Assembly: GCA_020740775.1 (NCBI GenBank)
Contig: JAHEWK010000012.1
Coordinates: 620,001 to 684,000, forward strand
Origin: Ilyonectria destructans
Taxonomy: Eukaryota > Ascomycota > Sordariomycetes > Hypocreales > Nectriaceae
Length of the DNA stretch: 64,000 bases
Reading direction: 5' to 3'
In this document: piece by piece, positions 11,554 to 22,066 of the stretch
How the letters are laid out: every line of letters starts with the position of its first letter
Numbering within the stretch: position 1 is the first letter of the stretch
Program-made: the position numbers and the translations under genes
Notes under the pieces: generated by a model
Told to the model about the DNA's origin: nothing
Database searches by the model: none
Seen by the model: the letters and a program-made list of their open reading frames with translations, nothing else

Positions 11554-12504
11554 ATGACGACTCTCGGCCCTGTCATTGCCCTCTCCCACGGCGGAGGTGA
11601 GTTGCCCGTCCCTCTACGGTCACGACGCTGTCTATTTCCTATTTCCGTAATTCCGAGACATCGCCATGGCTAACAAGATGCTTCACAAGGCCCCATGCCC
11701 GTCCTAGGCGACCCCGGCCACAAATCCATCATCTCGTCGCTCAAGAACCGCGTGCCCAAGCTGCTCAAGCTAGGCACTCCCGAGCAGCCCCGCGCCATCG
11801 TCGTCGTCACCGCGCACTGGTCCACCGACAAGCCCACCATCTCGTCGGGCGCCTCGCACAAGCTCTACTACGACTACTACGGCTTCCCGCGCGAGTCGTA
11901 CGCCCTCAAGTACCCGGCGCCCGGCCACCCGGAGCTTGCGCGGGAGCTCCGTGACGCCCTGGCCGGCGAGGGCGTCGCCTCGGAGCTCGACGACGAGCGC
12001 GGCTGGGACCACGGCGTCTTCGTCCCGCTGCTGCTCATCCACCCCAAGGCCGACATCCCCATCGTGCAGATCTCGGTGCTCGAGTCCGAGGACCCCGAGG
12101 CTCATCTTCGCATGGGCAAGGCGCTGGCCAAGCTGCGCGCCTCCAACGTCGCCATCATCGGCTCCGGCTTCGCCTCCTTCCACAACCTGGGCATCTTGCG
12201 CCAGCTGACCATGGCGCCCCCGAAGCAGCAAGCCGAGTTCCGCACCGCGTCGGATACGTGGAACAGCACGCTGAACGACGCCGTGGCCAAGAACGACGTC
12301 GCCGAGCGGTGGGAGGCGCTCAAGGGCTGGCGCAAGTTCCCCTTCGCAGACATCATGCACCCGCCCCACGGCGGCGAGCACTTCATGCCGCTGCTGGTGT
12401 GTGCGGGTGCGGCGACCGAAAGCGAGCCGACGAGGAAGTATTCTGACGAGTTTTTGGGTCTTGACATCAATACCTTCTATTGGAGTGCTGAGGAGGTTAA
12501 ATAA
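11554..12504 (+). CDS. Extradiol ring-cleavage dioxygenase, class III LigB/DODA type
   Basis: Exons 11554..11596 and 11690..12504 flank a 93-nt intron (GTGAGT...CACAAG) and give 285 residues. The join restores the family N-terminus ALSHGGGPMPVLGDP. Metal-ligand regions are visible: the first His in SHGGG, the His of VVVTAHWST, RGWDHGVFVPL, and the GSGFASFHNL turn that corresponds to the S/T-HNL motif. The C-terminal PPHGGEHFMPL segment is also typical. By family knowledge such cytosolic enzymes cleave catecholic rings (4,5-DOPA dioxygenase type) using a non-haem metal; the fungal substrate is unknown. Codon use is strongly GC-biased compared with the decayed DNA nearby. A TATA box precedes the gene. 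Family identity is confident, substrate is not. Confidence 0.9.
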
Positions 12505-12660
12505 AGATAAGATGATGATGTAATGCCATGCCATGTTTGATAGGAAGCGAAGAATAGATAATACCATGATTATTCAACAATCCAATTTAACAAGAGTTGA
12601 TTGAGAGCAAATATTAAGCTATAGATGTCCACGTGAGCAACTTGTTCCTCAAAAAGACTA

Positions 12661-12946
12661 TTGACGAAGATCTATTGTCGCATGTTTTGATCGTCTCTCG
12701 TTCTCTTTCTGCTCCCACTCTTCGGGATTGGTTTCCTTAAGTTCTTCGAATTCCAGCTTGTTCTTTTGTCTACTCATGCGAGCGGATTCAGCCTCAGTTG
12801 CCAAGCGCTTTTGATGTTGCTTCTCTCATTCCTCAGGATCGGTTTGCTTTAACTCCTCTTATGCTCGAGATGGTCTGGTAGCCTCAGCTTATTTAGCCTT
12901 CAACTTCAGCCACTGTTTAGGATTTTCTTCTCGAAGTTCTAATAAA
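12661..12946 (-). pseudogene. Fragment of a decayed tandem-repeat protein gene
   Basis: One minus-strand frame reads three related modules: LRExNPKQW followed by a K-rich tail, EELKQTDPEE-stop-EKQ, and EELKETNPEEWEQKE. In module two the position of the conserved Trp is TGA, consistent with TGG-to-TGA, and two TAA codons interrupt the frame between modules one and two. The modules are about 37-40 residues apart and rich in E, K and Q. Neither end shows a start or stop context. This is a clear relic: repeated protein logic with nonsense mutations of the C-to-T/G-to-A type expected from repeat-induced point mutation (RIP). I cannot tell whether the source was a host gene or a mobile element. Confidence 0.6.
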
Positions 12947-13965
12947 CTTCACAAGCCCTTACAGTCGTGACACACAAACCGACTTCTAATATATTATTAT
13001 GTGGCTGGTTTTGAGGTTACTGGTACTTCCTTGTTAAGACCTCGTCCAGTTTTGGAGGTTAACATGGTGGATGGATACCGAATGTCATCTTCAGGGATGA
13101 TTTGCCACTCAGAGTCAGGGCTTGTTTTCCAAGAACCCCGATGGTCCCGGGGGAACGTCGGCAAGACTCGTGTCGTAGAAGCCAGAACCGAGACTGGTCA
13201 GAAACACTGCGCAATTGTTATGAGACATATCCCGTAATGAGGGAGACATGGTGAGCACTCATGACCCGGCGGCGTGCCAGAGTCTGCTCCCGTGTCTCAG
13301 TTGGGACCGCCATTGGCCAACAGGAGCGGACGCCGTCAACACCACCAACACCACACGGCTCACACGCAACTCGCTCACAGCGCCTTGGTCAGTCACCGGG
13401 GGGTCATCGGAGACAGTCAGTGGATCTCGCATGGCTTATGTCAATGCGACTGCAACCCCGAAAAGTCTAACACAGGTCACCGCCAGCGCGTTACGACTCA
13501 GCGCGTCCACAGCATGTCGCAGCGCCCCGAGAACACCCAGAGGCGCTGCGCCACGTGAACTGCTGAAGACGTCACAGGGTCCTCTCCGGGGGCCGCCACT
13601 GGAGCGACCACAGCGGAGTAAGCGCCCCAGAGGGTGGTGCTCAGCGGTGTTTGGTGGCTGTGTGGGGGCCTTGGCCTCCCTAAACGGGGCGTTGGCAACG
13701 GCGCCTGAGTGGCTGGTGGCCCGCTCACCTGCCAAGGCCGCCGCCCTTCCGACACCTTATCTGAACTTGGCGCGTTCGGCCCTGGACCTGTCCCCACTGT
13801 AGTGACGGTGCCCTGTGAACCGCGCCGGGGTACCTGGCCGGGGGCTGGCCGCCATATAATAGTCATGGGCTCGCTATCATGGCGCCCTGCCCCACGCCTC
13901 CAGTCTCTCTCCCTTCACCACCGCTTCGCTATCGTCGTCAGGTACGCCGGCCGTCAGTCTGAACC
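12947..13965. other. Intergenic upstream of alkaline phosphatase
   Basis: About 1 kb before the alkaline phosphatase ATG. The long open frames in its second half lack protein-like features. A TATA-like element (CATATAAT) lies at about 13853-13860, some 105 bases before the ATG. Confidence 0.4.
13552..13557. promoter_or_regulatory. CACGTG hexamer upstream of alkaline phosphatase
   Basis: CACGTG lies 409 bases before the ATG of the alkaline phosphatase gene. In Neurospora and yeast, phosphate-starvation regulators (NUC-1, Pho4) bind this palindrome upstream of phosphatase genes. The same hexamer occurs several times elsewhere in the window, at about chance frequency, so location is the only support. 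Confidence 0.25.
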
Positions 13966-15691
13966 ATGGTACGTTGCCCCTTGCGCGGCTGCAGCTAGCA
14001 GGTCCTCGAAACTAACCGTTGCTGCTCCCCAGGCGTCTGAACGAAGCCCCCTCCTGGACTCCCAGGACCGCCCCGATGTCGAAGCCGACAAGAAACCCGG
14101 TCGCTTCTCGCGCGTCCGCGAGCTCGCCCTCTTCGCCTGGGCTCTCATCGCCACCGCCGCCGTCATAATCCTCGCAGTCTGCGTCCAGCACAGCCAGCAG
14201 ACTCACCCCAGGCAAGATGTCCCCGCCGCCAAGCGCAACCTCGTCTTCATGGTCTCGGACGGCATGGGCCCCACCTCGCTCTCCTTGACGCGCAGCTTCC
14301 GCCAGCACACCCAAGGCCTCCCCATCGACAATGTCCTCGTTCTGGACAAGCATTTCTGGGGCTCCAGCCGTACCCGTTCGAGCAACTCCTTGGTAACCGA
14401 TAGCGCCGCTGGCGCAACCGCCTTCTCTTGCGGCATGAAGAGCTACAACGGTGCCATCGGCGTCCTCCCGGACCTCGAGCCCTGCGGCACCGTCCTCGAG
14501 GCAGCAAAGAGACTTGGCTATCACACCGGGCTTGTTGCTACAACAAGAGTATCGGATGCCACCCCAGCATCATTCGGAGCACACGTGTTGACGAGGTCCA
14601 TGGAGGATTCCATCGCTCTCCAGGAGATCGGAGAGGGTGTGCTGGGACGCTCTGTCGACTTGATATTGGGCGGTGGTCGATGCTACTTCCTCCCCAACAC
14701 CACCGAAGGAAGCTGCCGCTCCGACGACGTCAACGTGGTCGAAATTGCCCAGAAGAAGCACAATTGGGCTTACAGCGATTCTCGCGCTGGTTTCGACGCC
14801 CTTGAGAGCGGCGAGAAGGCCCAGCTCCCTCTCCTGGGTCTCTACGCCTCTCACGATATCCCCTTCGAGATTGATCGCCGAAACCACAACGACATCTACC
14901 CTTCCCTCAGCGAGATGGCAAAGACGGCCCTTCGCGTGCTCGAGAAGGCCACTAAGGACAGCGACAAAGGCTTCTTCATCATGATTGAGGGCAGCCGAAT
15001 TGACCACGCCGGTCACTACAACGACCCCGCCGCCCAGGTCCACGAGGTCATCGAGTACGACAAGACCTTCCAGGTTGTTCTCGACTTCATTGCCCAGAGC
15101 AAGACCGAGACCGTCCTCGTTTCCACCAGCGACCACGAGACCGGCGGCCTTGACACGGCCATCCAACTTCCCGGCCACTTACCCGTGTACAACTGGTACC
15201 CCAAAGTCCTTGCCAACGCCACCGCCTCAGCCGAGTGGCTTGCCGCTAAGCTCCGGGCCCACGTCTCCGGCTCCGACGCCGCTGGCAAGACGGACAAACT
15301 CAAGACCTGGATCAACGAGGAGCTCGTCGTCTCCGGTCTCGGCATCTCCGACGCCACCGACGCTGAGCTCGCCCTCGCCGCCGAAAACGCCGACGACGCC
15401 CTCACGGTCTTCGCCGACATGATCTCCCTGCGTGCCCACATCGGATGGAGCACCCACGGTCACACGGCCGTCGACGTCAACATCTACAGCTCCGGCGGCC
15501 CCGGCACCGAGAAGATCCGTGGCAACGTCGAGAACACCGAGGTCGGAGACTTCCTCAGCGAGTACCTCGACGTCAACATCAAGGAAATCACCGACGAGCT
15601 GCGGGAGAAGACGGTCAAGCCCGATGGCGAGGCCATAGCGGCAGCGCAGGCTGCATGGAATGTGCATGCGGAGAGCCACCACATGGCGTAG
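13966..15691 (+). CDS. PHO8: Repressible alkaline phosphatase, vacuolar PHO8 type
   Basis: Exon 1 appears to be the ATG alone (13966..13968). A 64-nt intron (GTACGT...CCCCAG, 13969..14032) then joins to exon 2 at GCG, giving MASERSPLL at the N-terminus of a 553-residue protein. Residues about 31-52 form one membrane span, matching the type II topology of vacuolar Pho8. Active-site elements are all present: VSDGMGP (Asp about 77, metal), VTDSAAGATA (nucleophile Ser about 125), EGSRIDHAGHYND, STSDHETGG and the final HTAVDVNIY. It hydrolyses phosphomonoesters with Zn and Mg. Length is close to other fungal Pho8-like enzymes. Regulation by phosphate is plausible given family knowledge and an upstream CACGTG. 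The alternative start, about 86 codons upstream in an open frame, gives no recognisable N-terminus. Confidence 0.9.
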
Positions 15692-16093
15692 TAAATGCAT
15701 ACGTTATAGACAGATACATCATGGATCAGGGCGCACAGGCACTACCTATAGAATGACTGAAGAGTTGGGACATGACAGCATACACGGAGCAGCAAGCATA
15801 GCATGAAGACTAAGCGAGTGTTGACTTTGGATTATGAGTTAGATCATGGACACTATCGATTGTTGAAACCAAGAAACCAATAACGCCGCCTGCTGTTTTA
15901 TTCGCCACAATTTGATCGCTACCATGTTCCGTCTATGCCAATCCATCCCAACCAGACGCCGATCCGCCAGCCCATTAAAGGAAACTCTTCGACCCTCTGA
16001 ATCCAATCATAACTATTTCTTTCTAGACCTCGTTGTTGAATAATTTTCTCCATAGTGAATACCCGTTCTCAGTGACAGGGGGGGTTGAAACGG
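15692..16093. other. Convergent 3' intergenic region
   Basis: 402 bases between the stop codons of alkaline phosphatase (plus) and the hydrolase-phosphatase fusion (minus). It must hold both polyadenylation regions; nothing else is seen. Confidence 0.5.
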
Positions 16094-18028
16094 TTAAGTA
16101 GCGCGAGCGGCATCCACGTTGTATCGAACGTACAGCCGGTCCAGGAAGTGCGAGTGGCGAATACCGTTGGGGCGCATCTTTGCAAACGTCTCGATGGCCT
16201 TGCGGACCTCGAAGCCGCACCGCTCCACGAGGTAGCAGACGATGAAGTAGCCGGTGCGGTTGAAACCGTAATGGCAGTGGACGCCAATGACACACTGCGC
16301 GGGATCCTCCCATGATTCCTTGGCGGCACGCTCAGGCTGCTTTGCGCGCAGGTCGTCAACGAGGCGGATAAAGTCGTCGACTTCTTTGGCGCTGGGTGGG
16401 ACCTTCGAGACGGTGGGGAATTTGTGGTAATGAATGCCAGCACGCTCGAGGCCGCGGGGGTCGTAGACGGGCTGGTCCTTGGAAATGTCGATGACGTCCT
16501 TGACGAAGCCACCCCAGTCAGAGACGAACACGGTCGGGCAGTGGACGTCGTCAGCCTCGCGGAGCGTCTTCATGGCGCGAAAGACGGGTTTCCCGGGAGG
16601 TCCGATGGGCTCGGAAACAGGGTTGACCGACTTCCACTTGTTGAGATTCTTGACGTCCCACTTGCCCTCGCGGGATAGGTACTGCAGCTGCCATGCGAGT
16701 GAAAGTCGACCGGTGATGTTTGCCCCCAGGAAATCGGAGATGAGGCCAGCTACAGCACGGACGGTGCAGGGGGTGTAAAGGAGGGCGTGAGTGGCCGGGG
16801 GAGGCAGGACGATGGAATGGATGACCTTCCGGGGGTGGTTTGGCAGAGCTGGGAGCTCGGCGAGGGTTTCATGGGGCGTAGAGGGATCGCGAGGGGTTGA
16901 TGGGTCGTCCTCTTGGCTTTCATCAACTTCAGTCTGAGCGGCCTTGGCCCTCTTAAAGTCCTCGTCTCGGAGATCCTCGATAGCCTGCGGGACGTGATCT
17001 GCGGGTCGTGTTGATGTATTGACCGGCGCAGCAGAGTCGACGATAGTCTTACTCGTCTCCTCCGCCATCTCGGCCTGGGATGGAGTTGTCTCGGGATCCA
17101 ACACCTTGATAATCTTGTCGACCTCCTTGGGCGAGACAATGTTATCCTTTTCCCCCGCAATCAAGTAAACCGGCATGTCCAAGCCCGCCCAAACATCGAG
17201 TGTAGGGATGCCGCCAACGGGTTTTCCATTCTTGTAGTCGGGCAACGCACCGCTTGCCATGCGTCTCCAAACAGGAGTCCGGCTCTGTTTGTTAAAGCGG
17301 TACTGGAGAATCCGGGCGGTCTCATCTGAGCTCTCGCCAACGAAACGCTTGACGCTTGCACTTTCAGGACCTCCCCGTGCATCCCAAGACCGCCACAGAG
17401 AGAACAGCCATCCAGGAATCCACATGGCCCTCTTAGCCCACGTAGTCATGGACTCGCTGGGTGGGCTAGAAACGGGGCATATGGCGATGAGTCCTATAAC
17501 GTATTGTGCCAGCGAGGTCGTATGGGGCACCTTTTGGTTAGCCAATTGGGCCGACAGGGCGGTCCCCATACTGTGGCCGATGAGAACAACGCGCTGGCCA
17601 GCATCCTTGTCTCGGTAGTCGTCAATAATGGTCTCCAGCAGCTCCACTAAGGCCTCAGTGGTATAGGCGTCCCATGATGTGACAGAAAACTCCGAACGGC
17701 CACATCCGGGGTAGTCAATGGCCAAGCAGGGAGCCAGATCCGTCAAGCTGCTCAGCAGGGGGTGAAACTGGGCCACTGAGCCGCCGAGTCCATGGAGGAA
17801 GACGAGCAAGGGGAGAGGCGCCGGGTTCTTGGGAAGCTGGTCGGCCTTGGCATGTTGGCGATAGAATATCCTGAGGCCAGGATACTCAAAACGGCTCGTT
17901 TTGTATGCCTTGAACTCGGAATTGTCCCTGAGGAGCGTGGGGTCCGTGAGGTGAGGGTCGGTGGAGTCCGCAGACTGCTGAGAGTGGCCAGGGGGAGGAG
18001 CCGTCATGCCGTGCGTCTGAGACTGCAT
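16094..18028 (-). CDS. Fusion of alpha/beta-hydrolase and dual-specificity-phosphatase-like domains
   Basis: Single exon of 644 codons on the minus strand. Residues about 60-330 form an alpha/beta-hydrolase: oxyanion-hole segment VFLHGLGGS (79-80), nucleophile elbow GHSMG (Ser 153), and a late Asp candidate in WAGLDMPVYLIAGEKD. A charged, Pro- and Ser-rich linker follows (about 335-410). Residues about 480-640 resemble the dual-specificity/mRNA-capping phosphatase fold with the P-loop HCHYGFNRTG (HCx5R, Cys 585, Arg 591), preceded by a DWGG segment. Both active sites look complete, so it could have two activities. One gene spanning both domains without intron or frame break argues that the fusion is real. 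Substrates are unknown. An alternative start at the Met of MTAPPP lies seven codons in. Confidence 0.85.
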   Translation of the reverse strand: MQSQTHGMTAPPPGHSQQSADSTDPHLTDPTLLRDNSEFKAYKTSRFEYPGLRIFYRQHAKADQLPKNPAPLPLLVFLHGLGGSVAQFHPLLSSLTDLAPCLAIDYPGCGRSEFSVTSWDAYTTEALVELLETIIDDYRDKDAGQRVVLIGHSMGTALSAQLANQKVPHTTSLAQYVIGLIAICPVSSPPSESMTTWAKRAMWIPGWLFSLWRSWDARGGPESASVKRFVGESSDETARILQYRFNKQSRTPVWRRMASGALPDYKNGKPVGGIPTLDVWAGLDMPVYLIAGEKDNIVSPKEVDKIIKVLDPETTPSQAEMAEETSKTIVDSAAPVNTSTRPADHVPQAIEDLRDEDFKRAKAAQTEVDESQEDDPSTPRDPSTPHETLAELPALPNHPRKVIHSIVLPPPATHALLYTPCTVRAVAGLISDFLGANITGRLSLAWQLQYLSREGKWDVKNLNKWKSVNPVSEPIGPPGKPVFRAMKTLREADDVHCPTVFVSDWGGFVKDVIDISKDQPVYDPRGLERAGIHYHKFPTVSKVPPSAKEVDDFIRLVDDLRAKQPERAAKESWEDPAQCVIGVHCHYGFNRTGYFIVCYLVERCGFEVRKAIETFAKMRPNGIRHSHFLDRLYVRYNVDAARAT

Positions 18029-19399
18029 TCAATGGTGGGCAGCCCGACAGGTCGGGAGGATGGGAGGAGAGGGGCGAGATATGTCGTCCGGGCGAGCGAT
18101 ATGAGATGCGGCTGAGTGTTTTGAGAGTGCGTGAGATGAGCGGGACGTCGCAACTGATAAATAAGACGGCGGTGAAAAGCCAAGGATGCTGTGAGACTGT
18201 TGTTGTCCAACAAGAAGCTCTGGTTCGCGTCCGTGATGGACCCAGCCAAGTTAGGTAGCCACCGTGGGTATCAAAAAGCAAATCCGGGGAGGAGCGAGTC
18301 GTCGTCAGGTCGCAACTGCGATGAGAACCAGCGCGAGTCGGGGAGGCAGGCCGTGCCGTCGATCTGAATGTCGTAGGGATGGCCCGGCGATATCTATCAC
18401 AGGGCGGTAGAGTGATCCGAGAGTCCCGTGGTGACGGGTGTCCAAAGCCAGCAAGACGAGGACAAAGGCTCAGCTCAGGGCTTTTGTGCCTGAAGCCGTC
18501 GCCGCGCAGAACCCCGAGAGCGGCCCAAGGCCCCACGGAAATCGCGGTCAGGACGAAAGCGGCGCTGCAGCTGGGGCGCACGAGGCAGTCGAGTCGTCGC
18601 AGAGGCTTCTCGCGGGCTCGAATTGAGGTTGACGGGGCCGTGCTCGAGCTGCCTTACGGTACCAGAGGCCTTAATTAGTGACGATAAATGGAGCGAGAGC
18701 TCGTCACTTCGGTGATGATGGGTGAGTCTTCTGGTTGCCCAACCAATCGCCGCATTGCATCATCCACCTGGGGTTGCGAAGAGATCTTCATTGGAAGACG
18801 CCATCCGGCCAATCATAGCGAGGTTTGTCCAACATGGGGAGGTATTTTGCCTGTGTGCGGGATCTGATTGCTTATCTAAGATTGACGACAGCCTCTCCTT
18901 GGCCCTACCCTAGATGGTCACCGAGCAGACGAGCTACTAGAGAAACCCTCTTGACGGACGCTTTTAAAATGACCGGATAGTCCCAACGGGCGTTTGAGTT
19001 TGATTGGAGCCAATATGACGTGTTTGATCAGATGACTATCCATAGTATAGTGTTGGGTCCATCTCATTATATTCGTACTTCAGCACTCACACTGACCAGC
19101 CAGGTAAGGATGGCTTTGAAAGAGTACCATACCATACGGAGTATTAAACAGGAGTGCTGGTCAAATAATGTTGTCACGAGCCAAGAGCATGCCAACGGTT
19201 GAATTCCAAACGGGTATCCACGCAAACATGCCCAATGGTTTCTCAATGTTCCAATGCCAACCTTCCCTTCAGGTGAAGCTCCAGTCAAAGTGATATACAG
19301 CCAACTACCGTCTCCATGCATTACTCATACAACGTAGGTTACAGTTACAAGTCGAGCTCTGCTCTCCACTCGGGCGTCACCGCCAGCTACCATGGACCG
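18029..19399. other. Intergenic region
   Basis: 1.37 kb from the start of the hydrolase-phosphatase fusion to the stop of the NDUFAF3-like gene. It should hold the fusion gene's promoter and leader. No protein-like frame, RNA or repeat is seen. Confidence 0.45.
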
Positions 19400-20182
19400 T
19401 TACTTGGCGCCAACTCCATCCTTCCAGCCCACTGGTATCAGCGCTGCCGCCACATCCGACACGCCCCTCTCCGTCGCTAGCAGGTTGAACTGCGCTGCCG
19501 CATTCCTTGTGTCCAGAAGTTCGATCCGAATACCAAGCTCGGAAATGTGTCGTCTTGTCTCGGGGCTGAGGGGCATGATCGACGGGCCCGTGCCAATGAT
19601 TAGGAGGTCTGCATCGTTATTAGCTAAGTGAATATATGATGCTTCCTGAGTCGCATCGCGTAGACGGAATGAGGGAAGCGGTCGAGGCTACTGAGACTTA
19701 CCGGGTCGTGGCCATATTAGGTCAAAGAGCGCAAATGACTGCGCGGGAATGTCAAACTGGCCCTTCTTGTTGGCCAGATTCATCGAACCCTTCGCCTCCC
19801 ACGGCCGCCAATTGAACACTTCTCCGTCAACCAGCATCACGCCGTTACCATCCGAAATTGTAACACCGCTGTTCAACCCGAACCCGTCATACATGCACAC
19901 ATCCACCGACGTCGATGGGATAGGGACGTCGGCCAGCACATCGAGATCGCCGAAGTCCGTCGGGCCCGGGTGTGCGGGGGCTTCTTGGCCTTTTCTCCGG
20001 CTCGGCACGGTGTGGAAGAGTCTGCGACCCAAAGGGAGCACCTGGCGAGGGCTCGGCGACGTAGGGGTGTGGGATCGGAGAGCTGCGAAGACGGATCGCG
20101 AGGGAGCATCGGGAGCTTGGGAGAGGGCCTGGCGCAGAGCGCGCGGCGCGGCGCAGGGGCGCATGAAGCTGCGGGCCGCCAT
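19400..20182 (-). CDS. NDUFAF3: Mitochondrial complex I assembly factor, NDUFAF3/DUF498 family
   Basis: Minus strand, two exons, 20182..19702 and 19608..19400, with a 93-nt intron (GTAAGT...ATGCAG), giving 229 residues. The first 60 or so residues are rich in Arg, Ala and Ser without acids, as expected for a mitochondrial presequence. The core matches the Mth938/DUF498 fold: SGVTISDGNGV, FNWRPWE, and after the splice WPRPDLLIIGTG, RIELLDTRNAA, then ATERG. The junction Pro-Asp of PRPDLLIIG is created by splicing, which supports the intron. In animals this family works with NDUFAF4 in assembling the Q-module of NADH:ubiquinone oxidoreductase in the matrix; the fungal role is inferred from that. 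Confidence 0.9.
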
Positions 20183-20784
20183 GGTTGAGAGTCTGGATCA
20201 CTCGGAAGGTAGATATGGCGGTTCAGGAGACAATTGGAGGTGGACGAACAGGCGTTGTTGAAGGTGGATTGAGGTTGGGAGTCGGAACAATGCCGAACGT
20301 GGGGTGTCGATTATTTTTTCCCATTCCTGCACGTCATGATAAATGTCACTTGCGGGCAACCATACGCGATAGGATGGAAATTATCACAACGCCGGTTCGA
20401 CTATACGCTGGCATGATTGAGGAGGAGTAATTTTGAGTTGCTATGAATGCAGGCGAATATGTTTGGGCGAATAAATCTGGGCGAATTACTTGGGATGAAT
20501 CGCCGAGAAGGTCTATCAAGGGCCACGACACGCACACACATACTCTCAAATGTCACTGGCAAACGACCGGTAAATTTGTCCATGCCCGCTTGATGTTCGT
20601 TTCATTTCAACCACCAAGAGGAAAGTAGCAGTCCTTAAGACGGCAGACAACCAGCCATTCTTGGCCCGGTCCCGATGTATCATGCAGTCCCTTTTGCCCT
20701 AATGAACACCAAAGCAATGAACCGAGTCCCCAGAGTTCCTTGCCCTCCCACGCAGAAAGCCAAATCCGGCAATGGAAATTGCAT

Positions 20785-21470
20785 TTATTTCTTCTTCTGG
20801 CTCTGCTCCTGCTCCTTCAACACCTTCTTGACGATCTTCTGCTCCTCAATGAGGAAAGCTCGGACGATTCTGTCACGGACACAGCCACCGCATCGGGAAC
20901 CACCGTAGGCGCGCTGGACGGTCTTCTTGGGCTTGGAGAGCTGGGAGTACTCGCGGGGTCGGAGGGCGGGGATCTAAGGAGAGAAGAGTCAGTATGTAAT
21001 ATTTTCAAGGAGAAGCCATTCGTGGGTGGAGGTGAGCTGGACACCGAGGATAGAGAGCCGACAGCCGAAGGATTGAACGTCGCCCAGAAATGCTGAGGGC
21101 TGAAGCGAAGATGCCGTTGAGGCGTGCTTTCGTGTCCTCTCCCTAGCTGAGCCATCTCTTCTCGTCGATCCAGTCCATCACCATCACCACGAATGCTCGT
21201 GTGTTCGTTGAGGGCAACCTACGCCAGACAGCTTGGAGCCGCAGTCACCGCACTTGGGAACAGTACCGCGCTTCTTGATGTGAAGCAGACGGATGTCACC
21301 ACCGGGAGTCTTGATGACTCGGGTTCGGTTGGAGGTGGTGTTGTAGCTGCGCGAGAAATCCTTGTCAGTCCGGATGATCGCAAAGACAGTGGCTCGTTGA
21401 TTGCATTAGAGCTCGTTCGGAGAGGGACTCACCCGTTACGGCGGCGGTAAGTGACACGCTGGGAGACCAT
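20785..21470 (-). CDS. RPL34: Large-subunit ribosomal protein eL34
   Basis: Minus strand, three exons: 21470..21433, 21346..21223 and 20973..20785, giving 116 residues, the usual length for eL34. Introns of 86 and 249 nt use GTGAGT and GTAGGT donors. The protein starts [12 protein letters not shown], continues [15 protein letters not shown], and contains the zinc-binding pairs CGDC and CGGC expected in this protein, then a Lys/Gln-rich tail ending in KKK. An early intron about a dozen codons after the ATG is common in fungal ribosomal protein genes. It functions in the cytosolic 60S subunit. The second intron is unusually long for this window; I looked for a snoRNA in it and saw no convincing C and D boxes. 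Confidence 0.95.
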
Positions 21471-21613
21471 TTTTGCGGTGTTGTCGGGTGTTGCGATGAG
21501 GATCTCACAACAGGAAGAGGAATTTCGAGATTTGGGGAAATTTTGTGTGGGTGGAAAGGCGGATTGTGCCCGCTAAACCAGCGAATCAGAGTGGGGAAAT
21601 GGTGGATGTTTGT

Positions 21614-21619
21614 CACGTG
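21614..21619. promoter_or_regulatory. CACGTG upstream of eL34
   Basis: CACGTG lies 144 bases upstream of the eL34 ATG. The same hexamer is found between the divergent eL32 and uS9 genes at similar distances from their starts. Cbf1-type bHLH factors bind this site in several fungal ribosomal protein promoters. The hexamer is common in the window, so support is modest. Confidence 0.3.
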
Positions 21620-22066
21620 AGAAAATTCCTCGCTCAACTGTGGTTTTCTGCGGCAGCTCCACCCACTCGCTCATTCAGAGAGAGCGCAGCAATATTCTTC
21701 CATTGCGCGGCCCAGTCTTGTCTCTTGGAGCGAAACCGACCGTGACGTCGTTCTGGAGGATTCTTTGACTTGACCCAGGAATGCGAGACTGCCTTTTGAT
21801 CCGTAGGTGAACGAACTCTTCACAAACTACCAAGCGATATCCAGGTCACTCAGTTGATCAATCGCTGTTGTACGTGAATATCAGTCCAATATAGAATTGT
21901 AATAAATCAGACTCGGCGTCCCTGGTAAAGTTGATTGGCTAAAGTACACGAGTCTCAATCCAGCCCTCGTATCTCTTCACAAGGCCGGAGCGGTTAAAAT
22001 ACAATCCTCGCTTGTAAATCGTTCTATCGTAACACTGTGAGTCGAATTCACACACATATCATACAC

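Noticed and set aside
11770..12567. 265-codon minus-strand frame opposite the dioxygenase
   Set aside because: Antisense shadow of a strongly codon-biased gene; composition (Val/Gly/Arg/Asp) is typical of such shadows.
13248..13802. 184-codon frame upstream of alkaline phosphatase
   Set aside because: No domain, ends before the phosphatase start, overlapped by frames on both strands; more likely promoter and leader.
14570..15178. Minus-strand frame opposite alkaline phosphatase
   Set aside because: Antisense shadow; the sense frame holds all active-site motifs.
20974..21222. Possible intronic snoRNA in the long eL34 intron
   Set aside because: GATGGTGATGG stretches resemble box C, but no matching box D and terminal stem was found by eye.
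21798..21812. Short match to the conserved 3' end of small-subunit rRNA (TCCGTAGGTGAAC)
   Set aside because: Only 13 bases match and the flanks show no rRNA or ITS similarity; treated as coincidence.
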